From the NCBI RefSeq assembly GCF_019455445.1, contig NZ_JAHWUS010000005.1, positions 1 through 64,000 on the forward strand: a stretch of 64,000 nt of DNA. The letters run 5' to 3'. This document shows positions 1 to 10,227 of the stretch, in pieces. The notes beneath the pieces were generated by a model. It was not told the origin of the DNA, ran no database searches, and worked only from the letters and a program-made list of their open reading frames with translations. The DNA is from Pseudaquidulcibacter saccharophilus (GTDB lineage Bacteria > Pseudomonadota > Alphaproteobacteria > Caulobacterales > Aquidulcibacteraceae). The first letter of the stretch is position 1; every line of letters starts with the position of its first letter. The translations under genes were made by a program, and so were the position numbers.

Positions 1-329
1 TGCCAATCACCAATATGGTTGAGAAACCAAAACAAGAAGAAGCGCCAAGCAATTTGAAAATTACTGGTCGTTATATCCTTCAGCCAGAAATATTTGAAAT
101 TTTGGAAACCCAAGAGCGCGGTGCCGGCGGTGAAATTCAGCTTACCGATGCGATGCACACCCTTCACCAAACCCAACCATTCTATGGCTTTGAGTTTGAA
201 GGAACTGATTTCGACTGCGGCTCACGCGCCGGTTATACCGAAGCCTTCTTGGCCTATGCTTTGCGTGATAAACAAATTGGCGGTGAAATCCGCGATACAG
301 TAAAGAGACTTTTGGATGAGCAAAATTAA
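1..329 (+). CDS. galU: UTP-glucose-1-phosphate uridylyltransferase, C-terminal part
   Basis: Open at the left edge: the reading frame (codons from base 3) runs in from outside, so only about the last 109 residues are present. They carry the GalU C-terminal pattern: MVEKP, then a GRYIL segment, then GAGGEIQLTDAM and a closing FDCGSRAGYTEAF stretch. GalU makes UDP-glucose from UTP and glucose-1-phosphate in the cytoplasm. The stop overlaps the start of galE by 14 bases, so the two are probably co-transcribed and supply UDP-glucose and UDP-galactose for envelope polysaccharide. The methionine at base 15 is internal to the protein, not a start. Confidence 0.9.
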   Translation, partial: PITNMVEKPKQEEAPSNLKITGRYILQPEIFEILETQERGAGGEIQLTDAMHTLHQTQPFYGFEFEGTDFDCGSRAGYTEAFLAYALRDKQIGGEIRDTVKRLLDEQN

Positions 330-1299
330 CGTATTGGTTGCTGGCGGTGCGGGCTATATTGGCGCGCATACATGTAAATTATTGGCGCAAGCAGGGTTCA
401 ATCCTATAACCCTTGATAATTTATCAACCGGATATGAAAAAGCGGTTATTTATGGCCCGTTTGTAAAAGGTGATTTGCGTGACCGCGCTTTAATACTTGA
501 AACCATTAAAAAGTATGACATCAAGGCGGCAATTCACTTTGCCGCATTTTCACTGGTTGGTGAAAGTGTGTCTAACCCAAAAAAATATTATGATAATAAC
601 GTTGGTGCGGCGTCTGAATTTGCCGATGCCTTGGTCGAAGGTGGCGTGAAGGCACTTGTCTTTTCGTCAACCGCTGCGGTTTATGGTAATCCTGTTACCG
701 AATTAATAGCGGAAACCCATCAAAAAGAGCCAATAAACCCATATGGCGCAACCAAACTTGCCTTTGAAGGCGCTTTAAAATGGTTTGATAATGCCTATGG
801 TTTGAAACATGTTGTATTGCGCTATTTCAATGCGGCGGGATCAGATTTTGATGTGGAAATTGGTGAAAGCCATAACCCAGAAACCCACCTTATTCCACTT
901 ATTTGCAAGGCAGCATTGGGCAAGTTTAAACCTTTGACGGTTTTTGGAACCGATTATGAAACCCCGGATGGCACGGCGGTTCGTGATTATATTCACGTTT
1001 ATGATTTGGCAAATGCGCATATTGAGGCCGTAAAATACCTACTGTCGGGTGGTGAAAGCGACGTCTTTAATGTTGGCACCGGCAAAGGTATTTCGGTTAA
1101 AGAAGCGATTGAGGCGGCAAATGCACATTTTGAAAATGGCGTTCCGCATTCTTATGGTCCACGCCGTGCGGGGGATCCAAAAATCTTGGTTGCTGATCCT
1201 ACAAAAATCCTAAGCAAATTTAATTGGAAGCCACAATATTCCGATATTGATACCATCATAAAATCGGCAAAAGCATGGCAAGATAACCCAAAATATTAA
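316..1299 (+). CDS. galE: UDP-glucose 4-epimerase
   Basis: 327-residue extended short-chain dehydrogenase/reductase. The N-terminal NAD-binding glycine motif GGAGYIG is at residues 10-16. The catalytic set is visible as SST at 117-119 and NPYGATK with Tyr143 and Lys147. Length and the C-terminal GAGDPK-like segment (RRAGDPKILVADPTK) fit GalE, which interconverts UDP-glucose and UDP-galactose. The start lies inside the end of galU (14-base overlap), which suggests translational coupling, and cysQ follows 9 bases downstream in the same direction. A UDP-GlcNAc or UDP-glucuronate epimerase is a less likely alternative. Confidence 0.93.
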   Translation: MSKINVLVAGGAGYIGAHTCKLLAQAGFNPITLDNLSTGYEKAVIYGPFVKGDLRDRALILETIKKYDIKAAIHFAAFSLVGESVSNPKKYYDNNVGAASEFADALVEGGVKALVFSSTAAVYGNPVTELIAETHQKEPINPYGATKLAFEGALKWFDNAYGLKHVVLRYFNAAGSDFDVEIGESHNPETHLIPLICKAALGKFKPLTVFGTDYETPDGTAVRDYIHVYDLANAHIEAVKYLLSGGESDVFNVGTGKGISVKEAIEAANAHFENGVPHSYGPRRAGDPKILVADPTKILSKFNWKPQYSDIDTIIKSAKAWQDNPKY

Positions 1300-1308
1300 T
1301 TCTATAAT

Positions 1309-2061
1309 ATGACAAATGCTTTGACAGATATCCAAATTGCCCGCCAAATTGCCAAGGAGGCGGGCAATATTCTTTTGTCTTTGCAAGCTGATAATAGCGT
1401 TGATAATAAGCAAAAAGGCAAAAATGGTGATTATGCCGCCAATCAGGCGATTATTAATTCCCTAAAAACCCTGCGCCCCGATGATGGAATTTTATCTGAA
1501 GAGGAAAAAGATAATTTTGATCGTCTTGAAAAAGAGCGCGTCTGGATTATCGACCCTCTCGATGGGACACGCGAATATTCAGAAAATCGAGATGATTGGG
1601 CGGTTCATATTGGCTTTTGCACCAATGGCATTCCAACAATGGGCGTTGTTGCGCTTCCGGGGCTTAAGAAAACCTATTCATCAAGCGATATTTGCGAATT
1701 AAAACCATTGGCGCGAAACCCAAAAATCCTAATCAGCCGCACCCGCCAGCCAAAATATGCCGCAGAATTAGCGGACTTTCTTGGTGCAGAGCTTTTACCA
1801 ATGGGATCGGCAGGCGCAAAAGCAATGGCCGTAATTAATGGTGATGCCGATATTTATTATCATATTGGTGGTCAACACGAATGGGACAATTGCGCACCGG
1901 TTGCGGTTTGTTTGGCGCATGGGCTTCATTGTTCTCGCCTAGACGGTTCGCCAATAACATATAATCAAAAAGATACATTCGTGCCCGACCTCTTGATTTG
2001 CCGCAAAGAATACGCCGATAAAATCCTTCACTTTCTTAGGCCAGTACTTGCTGGCGAATAA
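1309..2061 (+). CDS. cysQ: 3'(2'),5'-bisphosphate nucleotidase (inositol monophosphatase family)
   Basis: 250 residues, the size usual for CysQ. The metal-binding signature of the inositol-phosphatase fold is intact: acidic run EEE at 64-66, DPLDGT with Asp82 and Asp85, and the second motif WDNCAP with Asp193. CysQ removes the 3'-phosphate from PAP/PAPS made during sulfate assimilation. It follows galE by 9 bases and ends 5 bases before the convergent membrane-protein gene, so it is probably the last gene of the galU-galE-cysQ unit. Other members of the fold are possible, but the PLDGT-x-E spacing and length favour CysQ. Confidence 0.85.
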   Translation: MTNALTDIQIARQIAKEAGNILLSLQADNSVDNKQKGKNGDYAANQAIINSLKTLRPDDGILSEEEKDNFDRLEKERVWIIDPLDGTREYSENRDDWAVHIGFCTNGIPTMGVVALPGLKKTYSSSDICELKPLARNPKILISRTRQPKYAAELADFLGAELLPMGSAGAKAMAVINGDADIYYHIGGQHEWDNCAPVAVCLAHGLHCSRLDGSPITYNQKDTFVPDLLICRKEYADKILHFLRPVLAGE

Positions 2062-2066
2062 TTAAA

Positions 2067-3818
2067 TTATTCACCAACTCTTACACGTGTATCACCAATA
2101 ATAACATCATCCCAAAGAGGCTTTGCAAGCGTGTAGTCACCATTTTTAAGTTTTGCATATTCATCTTTGGATAATCTGTCACCATTCATGAAAAGCGGCG
2201 TCCAAACATTGTTTTTAAACACTAAAAGATAGGCTTGTTTGTTTTCAACAAATAGAATTTCATCAATATTATCGTGATTCAAATCTATTGTTTGGGCAAA
2301 GCATTTTTCATCATTTTGTTTTGCACTTTCTGGATTTCGCAGGCAATTAGGGACATTGTAAACATTGGTTTTGAATGCTTGTTTCCAGAAACTTTCCGGA
2401 AGCTGTTTTTTGCTTTTTGTGGTATCAATTAATTGTGGATTAGGCAGGTTTTGTACAATTTGCTCGTTGGATTTATTGCTAAACTTACTTTGATAAAACT
2501 CATCGCGATTAATGTTTTTAACCTCTGTTGCAATCGATGCAAACTTAGGATTTTTGGTAAGCTTATCAATTGCCGCAGCCCCGTATTTCCCACTTTTTAG
2601 CTTTAGATATTCCCAATCAAATTTATCGATTGTGGTTTTACCCGAAACAAGTCTTGAAATTTGTGAATTAACCCCAAGTCTGTCTGGTGCCGCAAGTGGC
2701 GTCATGAGGGCAACAAAAATCAAGCATTCAAAAATTGAAAGATATATATTTGCCATGGCAATTTTCGGCATAAAGCCATTTTTGCCAAAATTTGCAAAAG
2801 TGTATGAAACCCCAAAGGCAAGGGCAATTAATACGCCAACGACCGCAAAAACCCTATCCGAAGTTAGACCATATTGATTAATCCGTAAATAAATCCCGTA
2901 TGCCGCAATTGATGAAAGTATAAGAGTTAGAACCGATGCAATGCGAATTGAAATCTTAAGGGCTTTGTTAATAGATTTACCATCTTCTCCATCAATTTCG
3001 CCTTGCCCATATGCGGCATTGGTCAATAAAACCAAAAATACGCATGCTGCCAGCAGTGAGGCAGTTGCCGATTTTGTATCCCAAAGGGGTTTTAGACCGC
3101 TAAAGAACAGGCTTGAAACAAATATCACCCCAACTGCGGTAATTAAAATCAAAAGCCACGATAATATATTCAAAACCAAATTGCGCACATTCGCGAGTAA
3201 TTTGGGTTGCACATCACCCAAATGAACCGCAATCCCCATCGCAATCCCGCTTAGCGGTAGGTTGAACCATTTTTTATGGGTTAATTTATCAAGCCAATCA
3301 AAACCAATGACTTTTAATAATTCCGCACCCAGAAAAATAATAATCCACATTAATCCAGTGAATAATAGTGCAAGCCCAAGCTGCACCCCACGTTTCCAGG
3401 TTTCATCAAAATAAGTTTGGTATGGCGCAATTGGTTTATGTGCGATATCGGCGCACATAATTAATTCATTCATTATGAAAACAAGCGGGAAAAGCCAAAA
3501 TATCTTATCAATATAATAGCTGTTGGGGGCCAAATAGATATTGAAATTATGCCAAGCAATAATCCCAATTAAAATAAATGCTACGGCAAACCAAATGCCA
3601 AGGCTTATGGTGCGCATTGTTCCTGCTGCTGCCCAGATGATAAAGGCAGAAAAGAAAAGCCCAATATAGACAACATTATTCCATATATATGGCAAAAAGC
3701 TTTTATCTTCAGAATAAGCTGAGGGTTGTTTTAAGAATGATAAGATAAGACCAAATACAAGACCAACTAAAACCCGAAGAATAAAGACCTGACGATTTGA
3801 CAATGCATTATTTTGCAT
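2067..3818 (-). CDS. DUF4153 family integral membrane protein
   Basis: 583 residues. Roughly the first 370 form a run of about ten hydrophobic segments, starting near residue 13. The remaining 200 or so residues are hydrophilic and probably form one soluble domain, with FG-GAP-like wording near LNHDNIDEILFVENKQAYLLVF. The membrane part matches the DUF4153 pattern (including YFDETWKRGVQLGLALLFTG). No biochemical function is established for this family. It converges on cysQ and lies upstream of hemD-hemC in the opposite sense only by proximity; no operon is evident. Confidence 0.75.
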   Translation of the reverse strand: MQNNALSNRQVFILRVLVGLVFGLILSFLKQPSAYSEDKSFLPYIWNNVVYIGLFFSAFIIWAAAGTMRTISLGIWFAVAFILIGIIAWHNFNIYLAPNSYYIDKIFWLFPLVFIMNELIMCADIAHKPIAPYQTYFDETWKRGVQLGLALLFTGLMWIIIFLGAELLKVIGFDWLDKLTHKKWFNLPLSGIAMGIAVHLGDVQPKLLANVRNLVLNILSWLLILITAVGVIFVSSLFFSGLKPLWDTKSATASLLAACVFLVLLTNAAYGQGEIDGEDGKSINKALKISIRIASVLTLILSSIAAYGIYLRINQYGLTSDRVFAVVGVLIALAFGVSYTFANFGKNGFMPKIAMANIYLSIFECLIFVALMTPLAAPDRLGVNSQISRLVSGKTTIDKFDWEYLKLKSGKYGAAAIDKLTKNPKFASIATEVKNINRDEFYQSKFSNKSNEQIVQNLPNPQLIDTTKSKKQLPESFWKQAFKTNVYNVPNCLRNPESAKQNDEKCFAQTIDLNHDNIDEILFVENKQAYLLVFKNNVWTPLFMNGDRLSKDEYAKLKNGDYTLAKPLWDDVIIGDTRVRVGE

Positions 3819-3874
3819 AAACCATTCCCCTCAAATGTATTGCATTTTAATTATTACGATTAATTAATGGTGAA

Positions 3875-4582
3875 TTAGGGCGTAATGATGTCAAACATCG
3901 CATCTTCATTGGGGCGTGATGCAATACGGATTTCCTGAAAGCCTGCGGCAATAATTGGCTGGGCCGCCGCTTCTGAGATGCAGATTGCGCACCAATTTTG
4001 CAAATTATGTTCCGTAACTGCCGCGTTAAATCTTTCGGCCCCTTTGGGCGAATGAAACATAATATACCCGCTATTTTCCTGCATTGTTGGGTTTATTTTT
4101 GCAATGAATTCAGGGTTTGCGACGGTTGCATAGCAAACCGCATTTAAAACCTCAAAACCACAGGCACGCAAAAGACCGCCGACATCCCCCGCAACATCAT
4201 CGCCGCGTAAATGCATTAATTTGCCATCTTCAGGGTTTAGGCGATCGGCAATCAAAACCGCAAGCGCGCTTGCATCACCGCCGGCAGAAATCACTTGTGT
4301 AAAGCCGCGTGTGATACATGCTTCCATGGTTGCATCACCTACGGCATAAATTGGAATTGATAATAAATGCTCATCAAAATTTGCAAGTTGTGGGGCATTT
4401 GAAGATGTTACTAATAATGCTTGCACCCCTTCGATATCGACATCAAAATCTTTGGCGATAACTTCTGCGGCGGGTATGATAATGGGGATTAGCCCCATTT
4501 TTTCGGCGCGCAAAGCCGTCTTGACCGCCCCTGGTTTTGTGCGGGTTATAATTATGTGTTTTGGCGTCTCATTAATGCTCAA
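3875..4582 (-). CDS. hemD: uroporphyrinogen-III synthase
   Basis: Closes linear hydroxymethylbilane to uroporphyrinogen III in haem and corrin synthesis. The sequence is divergent, as usual for HemD, but has the N-terminal ITRTKPGA motif, two Rossmann-like halves, and the C-terminal MFHSPKGAERF and CISEAAA segments. I chose TTG at 4582 as start: it follows the hemC stop by 2 bases, has a GGTGGA ribosome site about 8 bases upstream, and puts ITRT about 10 residues from the N-terminus as in homologues. An in-frame ATG at 4624 would add 14 residues and overlap hemC by 40 bases. The hemC-hemD pairing supports the call. Confidence 0.85.
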   Translation of the reverse strand: MSINETPKHIIITRTKPGAVKTALRAEKMGLIPIIIPAAEVIAKDFDVDIEGVQALLVTSSNAPQLANFDEHLLSIPIYAVGDATMEACITRGFTQVISAGGDASALAVLIADRLNPEDGKLMHLRGDDVAGDVGGLLRACGFEVLNAVCYATVANPEFIAKINPTMQENSGYIMFHSPKGAERFNAAVTEHNLQNWCAICISEAAAQPIIAAGFQEIRIASRPNEDAMFDIITP

Positions 4583-4584
4583 AA

Positions 4585-5535
4585 CTATTTTCCACCAACT
4601 TCCAACAGAATAGATTGCGCACAATCATAACCCAATTGTCCTGCTTTTTCCATATTAGGTTTTGCAAGACTTGTAACTTTTCTTATAGCTGTGCCGTCAT
4701 CTTTAAAATATTCGCCAACAAAGTGCATCACATCGCCTTCAAAATAGCAATAAGCGGCAATTGGTGTGCGACAAGAGCCATCAAGCGCACGTAAAAACGC
4801 GCGTTCTGCATGGACCTCCAGGCTAGTATTTTGGCATTCAATAAGTTTGAACGCGTTTATAATGGCATTGTCACCAGTGCGTGCGGTAATTGCCAATGCG
4901 CCTTGTCCAATTGCAGGCGGCATTTTCATAGGGTCAATCAATGTGTGTTTCACATCTGCCTTGCCCAGACGCTTCAAGCCAGCAATTGCCAAAATGGTTG
5001 CATCAAAACTACCGTCTTCAATTTTACCGAGACGAGTTCCAACATTTCCGCGCAAAAGCCCAATTTTCAAATCAGGGCGCTGTCCAAGAAATTGTGATGA
5101 ACGGCGCAATGAAGCCGTCCCTAAGCTCGCGCCATTTGGCAAAGCGTCAAATTCAATACCGTCTTTGGTAATCAGTGCGTCACGGCGATCTTCACGTGGC
5201 GGGCTTCCCAATAATGTAATGCCTTCAGGTAGTATAGTTGGCACGTCTTTCATCGAATGGATGGCGCAATCAACACGATTATCAAGCAATGCATCATCAA
5301 GCTCACGGGTGAAAAGCCCTTTGCCACCAGCCTCTAAAAGTGCGCGGTCTTGGATTTTGTCGCCTTGGGTAGTGATTGGGATTATTGGCAGTTTTTCCTC
5401 AATATCCGCATCATTTATACCAAGCTTTTTGGCAAGTTCACCGCGCAACCATTTGGTTTGGGCAATAGATAATGGGGAGCCACGCGCACCAATACGAAGT
5501 GGTAATTTAAGATCTTGTAATGCAATATTTTCCAT
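4585..5535 (-). CDS. hemC: hydroxymethylbilane synthase (porphobilinogen deaminase)
   Basis: 316 residues, normal family length. N-terminal RIGARGSPLSIAQT, the AIHSMKDVPT segment near residue 91, RRDALI near 117, and the cofactor-anchoring LDGSCRTP with Cys255, which holds the dipyrromethane cofactor, are all present. It polymerises four porphobilinogens into hydroxymethylbilane. It lies directly upstream of hemD in one transcription unit and is divergent from sbcD across about 200 bases. Confidence 0.95.
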   Translation of the reverse strand: MENIALQDLKLPLRIGARGSPLSIAQTKWLRGELAKKLGINDADIEEKLPIIPITTQGDKIQDRALLEAGGKGLFTRELDDALLDNRVDCAIHSMKDVPTILPEGITLLGSPPREDRRDALITKDGIEFDALPNGASLGTASLRRSSQFLGQRPDLKIGLLRGNVGTRLGKIEDGSFDATILAIAGLKRLGKADVKHTLIDPMKMPPAIGQGALAITARTGDNAIINAFKLIECQNTSLEVHAERAFLRALDGSCRTPIAAYCYFEGDVMHFVGEYFKDDGTAIRKVTSLAKPNMEKAGQLGYDCAQSILLEVGGK

Positions 5536-5735
5536 AGCCCTAATCAGCCCATAAATGCCAAAAAATCAAGTTATTGAAACATCAGATATAGAATAGATTC
5601 CTGTATTTGCGTATAGTTTATTTATGGCGGGGTGATATGCCGCATGTTATAGGTTGATTATATTGCGATGCAGTCGGCATTCTTCATATGTCCGAAATTG
5701 TCATTAGATGATGTTATGGGGTCTTGGGGCTTAAT

Positions 5736-6977
5736 ATGAGAATTTTACACACATCTGATTGGCATTTGGGGCGTTCATTGATTGGCCGCCGCCGTTATGA
5801 GGAATTTGACGCATTTTTATCATGGCTAACAGAAACAATTGCGGTCGAAAAAATCGACATTTTAATCGTTGCAGGCGATATTTTTGATTCAAGCCTTCCA
5901 AGCAATCGTGCGCAAGAACAATATTATAATTTCCTCACCAATCTTGCTACAAATGGTGTGTGCAAAAATATTATTCTTGTTGGCGGCAACCACGATTCCC
6001 CGAGTTTTTTAAAGGCGCCATCAGCACTTTTAAAAGCATTGAATATTTTTATGGTTGGTTCAATTTCGGAAAACATGGGTGATGATGTTATCGTTTTGAA
6101 GAATGGTGAAAAGCCACTGGCAATAATTTGCGCCGTACCATATTTGCGCGATCGTGATATTAGGCAGGTTGAAACCGGCGAAAGTTTTGAACAAAAAGAC
6201 GCCAAACTAATTGACGGCATCCGCCGTCATTATGCAGAAATTTGCAATATTGCCAAACAAAAGCGTGACGAATTGGGTGGCAATATACCGATTGTTACCA
6301 CTGGTCACTTGTTTGCATCTGGTGGGCAGACTATTGATGGAGATGGCGTAAGAGAACTTTATATCGGCTCACTTGCCGGAATTGGCGCAGATATATTTCC
6401 AGAATTTGTGGATTATGTGGCCTTGGGGCATTTACACGTTCCACAAAAGGTCGGTGGGTTTGATAAAATCCGTTATTCAGGCAGCCCGCTTGCAATGGGT
6501 TTTGGTGAAGCCGGACAACAGAAACAGGTAATAATCATTGATTTTGAAGCGGGTGATAATGGTATAAAAACCCAAATCCGTGAAATTAATATCCCGCAGT
6601 TTCAGGCACTAAAAAGCATCAAGGGTGATATTAAAAAAATCACTGATGAGATTAATGAACTAATCAAGCAAAAGAAAAACATTTGGCTTGAAATTGAATA
6701 TATTGGCGATGAAATTTTCAATGATTTAAACCAAATCATTGGGGATCTTGTTGCCGAAACAGAATTGGAAATTTTGCGCATTAAAAATCAGCGGGCGTTC
6801 AATAATATTATTACCCAATATGATTTTTCGGCCAATCTTGATGAGCTTAATGAATTAGAGGTTTTTGATAAATTCCTCGAAATAAATAATATTGCGGCGG
6901 CCGATAATGAAACGCTAAAGACAGCATATCAACAAATCCTTCACAATTTAAAAGAAACAGATTTGAACGAGCAATAA
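5736..6977 (+). CDS. sbcD: exonuclease SbcCD, nuclease subunit SbcD
   Basis: Mre11-type metallophosphoesterase that, with SbcC, cleaves hairpins and protein-blocked double-strand ends. Phosphoesterase motifs are in order: HTSDWHLG at 5-12, VAGDIFD, VGGNHDSP, TTGHLFASG and ALGHLHVP. I start at ATG 5736 because HTSDWHLG then sits at the canonical distance from the N-terminus; a TTG 12 bases upstream is in frame but sits in the GGGG ribosome site. About 413 residues, typical. Its stop abuts the sbcC start with no gap. Confidence 0.95.
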   Translation: MRILHTSDWHLGRSLIGRRRYEEFDAFLSWLTETIAVEKIDILIVAGDIFDSSLPSNRAQEQYYNFLTNLATNGVCKNIILVGGNHDSPSFLKAPSALLKALNIFMVGSISENMGDDVIVLKNGEKPLAIICAVPYLRDRDIRQVETGESFEQKDAKLIDGIRRHYAEICNIAKQKRDELGGNIPIVTTGHLFASGGQTIDGDGVRELYIGSLAGIGADIFPEFVDYVALGHLHVPQKVGGFDKIRYSGSPLAMGFGEAGQQKQVIIIDFEAGDNGIKTQIREINIPQFQALKSIKGDIKKITDEINELIKQKKNIWLEIEYIGDEIFNDLNQIIGDLVAETELEILRIKNQRAFNNIITQYDFSANLDELNELEVFDKFLEINNIAAADNETLKTAYQQILHNLKETDLNEQ

Positions 6978-9900
6978 ATGAAAATAATATCTCTCCGTTT
7001 TAAAAATCTGAACTCGCTTTATGGTGAATGGGCGATCGATTTTACGTCTGATGAATTTGTTGCAAATGGAATTTTTGCAATTACTGGGCAAACTGGTGCA
7101 GGTAAATCGACAATTTTGGACGCGCTTTGTTTGGCACTTTATGGCGAGACCCCACGATTGGGCAAAATTGCCGGCGATGTTAATAACCTCATGTCACGTC
7201 ATACAAGTGAATGCTCGTCTGAGGTGGTTTTTGAAACCGCAAAAGGGCAATTCATTGCCACTTGGTCACAACGCCGCGCCCGTAATAGTATTGATGGAAA
7301 ATTACAAGATTATAAGCACGAAGTCGCCTATTTGCATGGCGAATTGATTGAAAATAAACGTTCGTTGGTGATTGATAAAATAATTGAAATTACCGGCATG
7401 GATTTCGCCCGTTTTACACAATCAATGTTATTGGCACAGGGCGGGTTTGATAAATTCTTAAAAGCGCCAACCGAAGAAAAATCAGAAATCCTTGAACAAA
7501 TTACTGGCACAGATATTTATTCTAAGATTTCAAAACAGGTTTTTGAAACAGCAAAATTTGAAAATCAAAAACTTGATAAGTTAAATTCTGAAATTCAAGG
7601 GATTGATACTTTACAGCCTGATGAAGAAGATACCCTTCGCAAACAAATCAATGAATTTGAAATACAAAAACAAGCAATTGATACAGAGATTAAGGCACAG
7701 CGCGAAATAAAAAATTGGTTTGCGCGAATTGCCATTCTGCAAAACGATAAAATAAATGCCGAACTTGAATTGGAAAATATTGCGCAAAAAAAACAAGAAT
7801 TTGCGCCAAAGATGGAATTACTAAGGCAAGCAAATTTGGCGCAAGAATTTGAAGGGGAGTTTGTTGGTTTAAATACTATGCGCATTAAATTTGCCGAAAT
7901 TAATACGCAATTATCGGATTTGAACGCAAAAATTGCCAACCTTGCCAAAACGGAATTAAATTTGCGTGCCGAAGCCGCTAATGCACAAGAAAATTTTGAA
8001 AAAACAGAACAATATCAAGCGACCATTGCCCCCAAAATCCACAAAACTATTGAAATTGATGCCACAATTTTACACCAAGAAGAAAGTTTGCAACAATTAC
8101 AAAGCAATTTGTCGTCAATTGAAAGCGATAGAGACGCTAATATAATTAATAAAAAAAATCTTGAAGACGCAATTAAAGAACAAAACAAAAAATATGAGGA
8201 ATTAAGCCTATATTTAAAAACCCATGATGCAGACGCAAAAATTGGTGAAAAACTCGTTGTGTTAGAGGGCAAGGGTACGAGCATAAAAACCGCTCGTAAT
8301 AAAATAGATGAACAACAAAAGGCGTTAGCGGGTCTGCAAGTTACGGTTTTAAACGAAAAAAATAACCTTGATGATTTAAAGCAAAATCACACCAAGCATG
8401 TTGATGATGAAACTGAAGTTAATAACAAAATTGCGCATTATTCAGGAAAAATATTTGTATTGCTTGATGGTAGAACGCGTAAAGAAATAGAACTTGAAAA
8501 AGAACTTGTCACCGAAAAGAAAACCAATGCCCAAATCATAGCGACATTGGAACAACACCGTGCAAAACTTGAAGATGGCAAGCCATGTGTGCTGTGTGGT
8601 GCAACCGACCATCCATATGCCAATGGAAACATCCCAAAAACTGATGGGCTTGATGATGAAATAAAATTTTTATCAACCTTGCTTGAGAAGATTAACGAAG
8701 CTGAGGGCGAATTAAAGAAGCTAAATGATACAAAAACTTCTTTAACCATTGCCTTGCAAAAACTTGATTCCGAAATATTGTTGAAAACATCAATAATTTC
8801 TGGATTTGAGAAATCCATTACACAATTAATTCATGAAATCGATTTGGAACAATCAAGTTTGCAGAAACTTGAAAGCGAGTTTTCGGAAATCATTGCCGGA
8901 TTTAAATTAGGTGTTTCTGAAAATGTTGTTGAACAACTACGAGAGCGGTTTAATGTTTTTGAGGCAACACAACAAAAATTTAAAGATTGTCAAATTGATT
9001 TGAACTCTATGCAAATTAGGTTTGAAACCTTGGTCAATGAATTTGAAAAGCAAAATCAAGCTTTTGAAAATGAAAAAACCAAACTTGTTGAATTTGTTAA
9101 AAACTTAGATGAAATCAAGCGGCAACGTAAAGAACTTTTTGGCGATAAAAATCCAATAATAGAAAGCCAAAATATAAATAAATCACTTGAAGGAGCCCGC
9201 GAAAAAAATACAAAATCAATTGCACAGCTTAACGAAACCTTGCAAGCAATCACACATTATGAAGACGAAAACAAACGTCTAAAAGTCATTTTGATTGATC
9301 AAGAAGAACAATTGAAACAGACAGAAAGCGGCTTTGTCCTCGCCCTTGAAACCAAAGGCTTTGGCAGTGAAGAAGAATATAAAAATGCCGTTTTGGATAA
9401 ATCAAAACGAACTGAACTTGCAAAATATTCTCGTGAACTTGAAGCGATAGAAATCAAAACCCAATCATTATTGCAAGATGCACTAAAAAAACTTGAAAAA
9501 GAAATCGCTCTTTCACTATGTGATGGAACCCAAGTTGAAGTGGAACATAAGCTTGCCATGCTTGATGCCAATTTCATGGAAATTGCCGAAAAAATAATAA
9601 CGATAAGAACAAGGCTTGAAGCCAATGAAAAATCCAAACTTGCTTTAAAAGATAAATATACGGCAATCGAAAAACAAAAAAATGAATGCGCAAAATGGCA
9701 AATGCTAAATAATTTAATTGGTTCGGCGGATGGTAAAAAATTCCGTAATTTTGCCCAAGGTTTAACTTTTGACATAATGGTTGCCCATGCCAACCAAGAA
9801 TTAATGAAAATGAACGAACGCTATTTGTTGGCACGTGATGTAAATGACAAAAGCAAACCGCTTGAACTAAATGTGATTGATAATTTTCAAGCGGGGCAGT

Positions 9901-10214
9901 TGCGGCCGGTTAAAAACCTTTCGGGTGGCGAAAGCTTCCTTATTAGTCTTGCTTTGGCGCTTGGCTTATCAAAAATGGCAAGTTCAAAAGTGCGGGTTGA
10001 TTCTTTATTCCTTGACGAAGGGTTTGGCACATTGGATGAAGAAACTTTGGAAACCGCGCTTGAAACCCTGTCACGCCTGCATCAAAACGGTAAATTAATC
10101 GGGGTTATTTCCCACGTTTCCGCTTTGAAAGAAAAAATCACGACTCAAATAAAAGTCACCCCAATTTCTGGCGGCAAAAGTAAATTAAGTGGCGCCGGGG
10201 TAAGTGCGATATAA
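6978..10214 (+). CDS. sbcC: exonuclease SbcCD, SMC-like ATPase subunit SbcC
   Basis: 1078 residues with the Rad50/SbcC layout. Walker A GQTGAGKST is at 37-45 and QSMLLAQGGFDKFLKA near 150. Two long charged coiled-coil arms are joined by a zinc hook CVLC with Cys537 and Cys540. The C-terminal lobe has the signature LSGGESFLISLALAL and Walker B SLFLDEGFGTLD. It bridges DNA ends and drives SbcD nuclease activity. It is contiguous with sbcD, and its stop lies 13 bases before the start chosen for the following kinase gene, so a three-gene transcript is possible. Confidence 0.96.
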   Translation: MKIISLRFKNLNSLYGEWAIDFTSDEFVANGIFAITGQTGAGKSTILDALCLALYGETPRLGKIAGDVNNLMSRHTSECSSEVVFETAKGQFIATWSQRRARNSIDGKLQDYKHEVAYLHGELIENKRSLVIDKIIEITGMDFARFTQSMLLAQGGFDKFLKAPTEEKSEILEQITGTDIYSKISKQVFETAKFENQKLDKLNSEIQGIDTLQPDEEDTLRKQINEFEIQKQAIDTEIKAQREIKNWFARIAILQNDKINAELELENIAQKKQEFAPKMELLRQANLAQEFEGEFVGLNTMRIKFAEINTQLSDLNAKIANLAKTELNLRAEAANAQENFEKTEQYQATIAPKIHKTIEIDATILHQEESLQQLQSNLSSIESDRDANIINKKNLEDAIKEQNKKYEELSLYLKTHDADAKIGEKLVVLEGKGTSIKTARNKIDEQQKALAGLQVTVLNEKNNLDDLKQNHTKHVDDETEVNNKIAHYSGKIFVLLDGRTRKEIELEKELVTEKKTNAQIIATLEQHRAKLEDGKPCVLCGATDHPYANGNIPKTDGLDDEIKFLSTLLEKINEAEGELKKLNDTKTSLTIALQKLDSEILLKTSIISGFEKSITQLIHEIDLEQSSLQKLESEFSEIIAGFKLGVSENVVEQLRERFNVFEATQQKFKDCQIDLNSMQIRFETLVNEFEKQNQAFENEKTKLVEFVKNLDEIKRQRKELFGDKNPIIESQNINKSLEGAREKNTKSIAQLNETLQAITHYEDENKRLKVILIDQEEQLKQTESGFVLALETKGFGSEEEYKNAVLDKSKRTELAKYSRELEAIEIKTQSLLQDALKKLEKEIALSLCDGTQVEVEHKLAMLDANFMEIAEKIITIRTRLEANEKSKLALKDKYTAIEKQKNECAKWQMLNNLIGSADGKKFRNFAQGLTFDIMVAHANQELMKMNERYLLARDVNDKSKPLELNVIDNFQAGQLRPVKNLSGGESFLISLALALGLSKMASSKVRVDSLFLDEGFGTLDEETLETALETLSRLHQNGKLIGVISHVSALKEKITTQIKVTPISGGKSKLSGAGVSAI

Positions 10215-10227
10215 ATCAGGGAAAATA

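Noticed and set aside
7595-9834. Antisense open frames inside sbcC
   Set aside because: They are serine/phenylalanine-rich mirror frames of the coiled-coil codons, without ribosome sites or homology.
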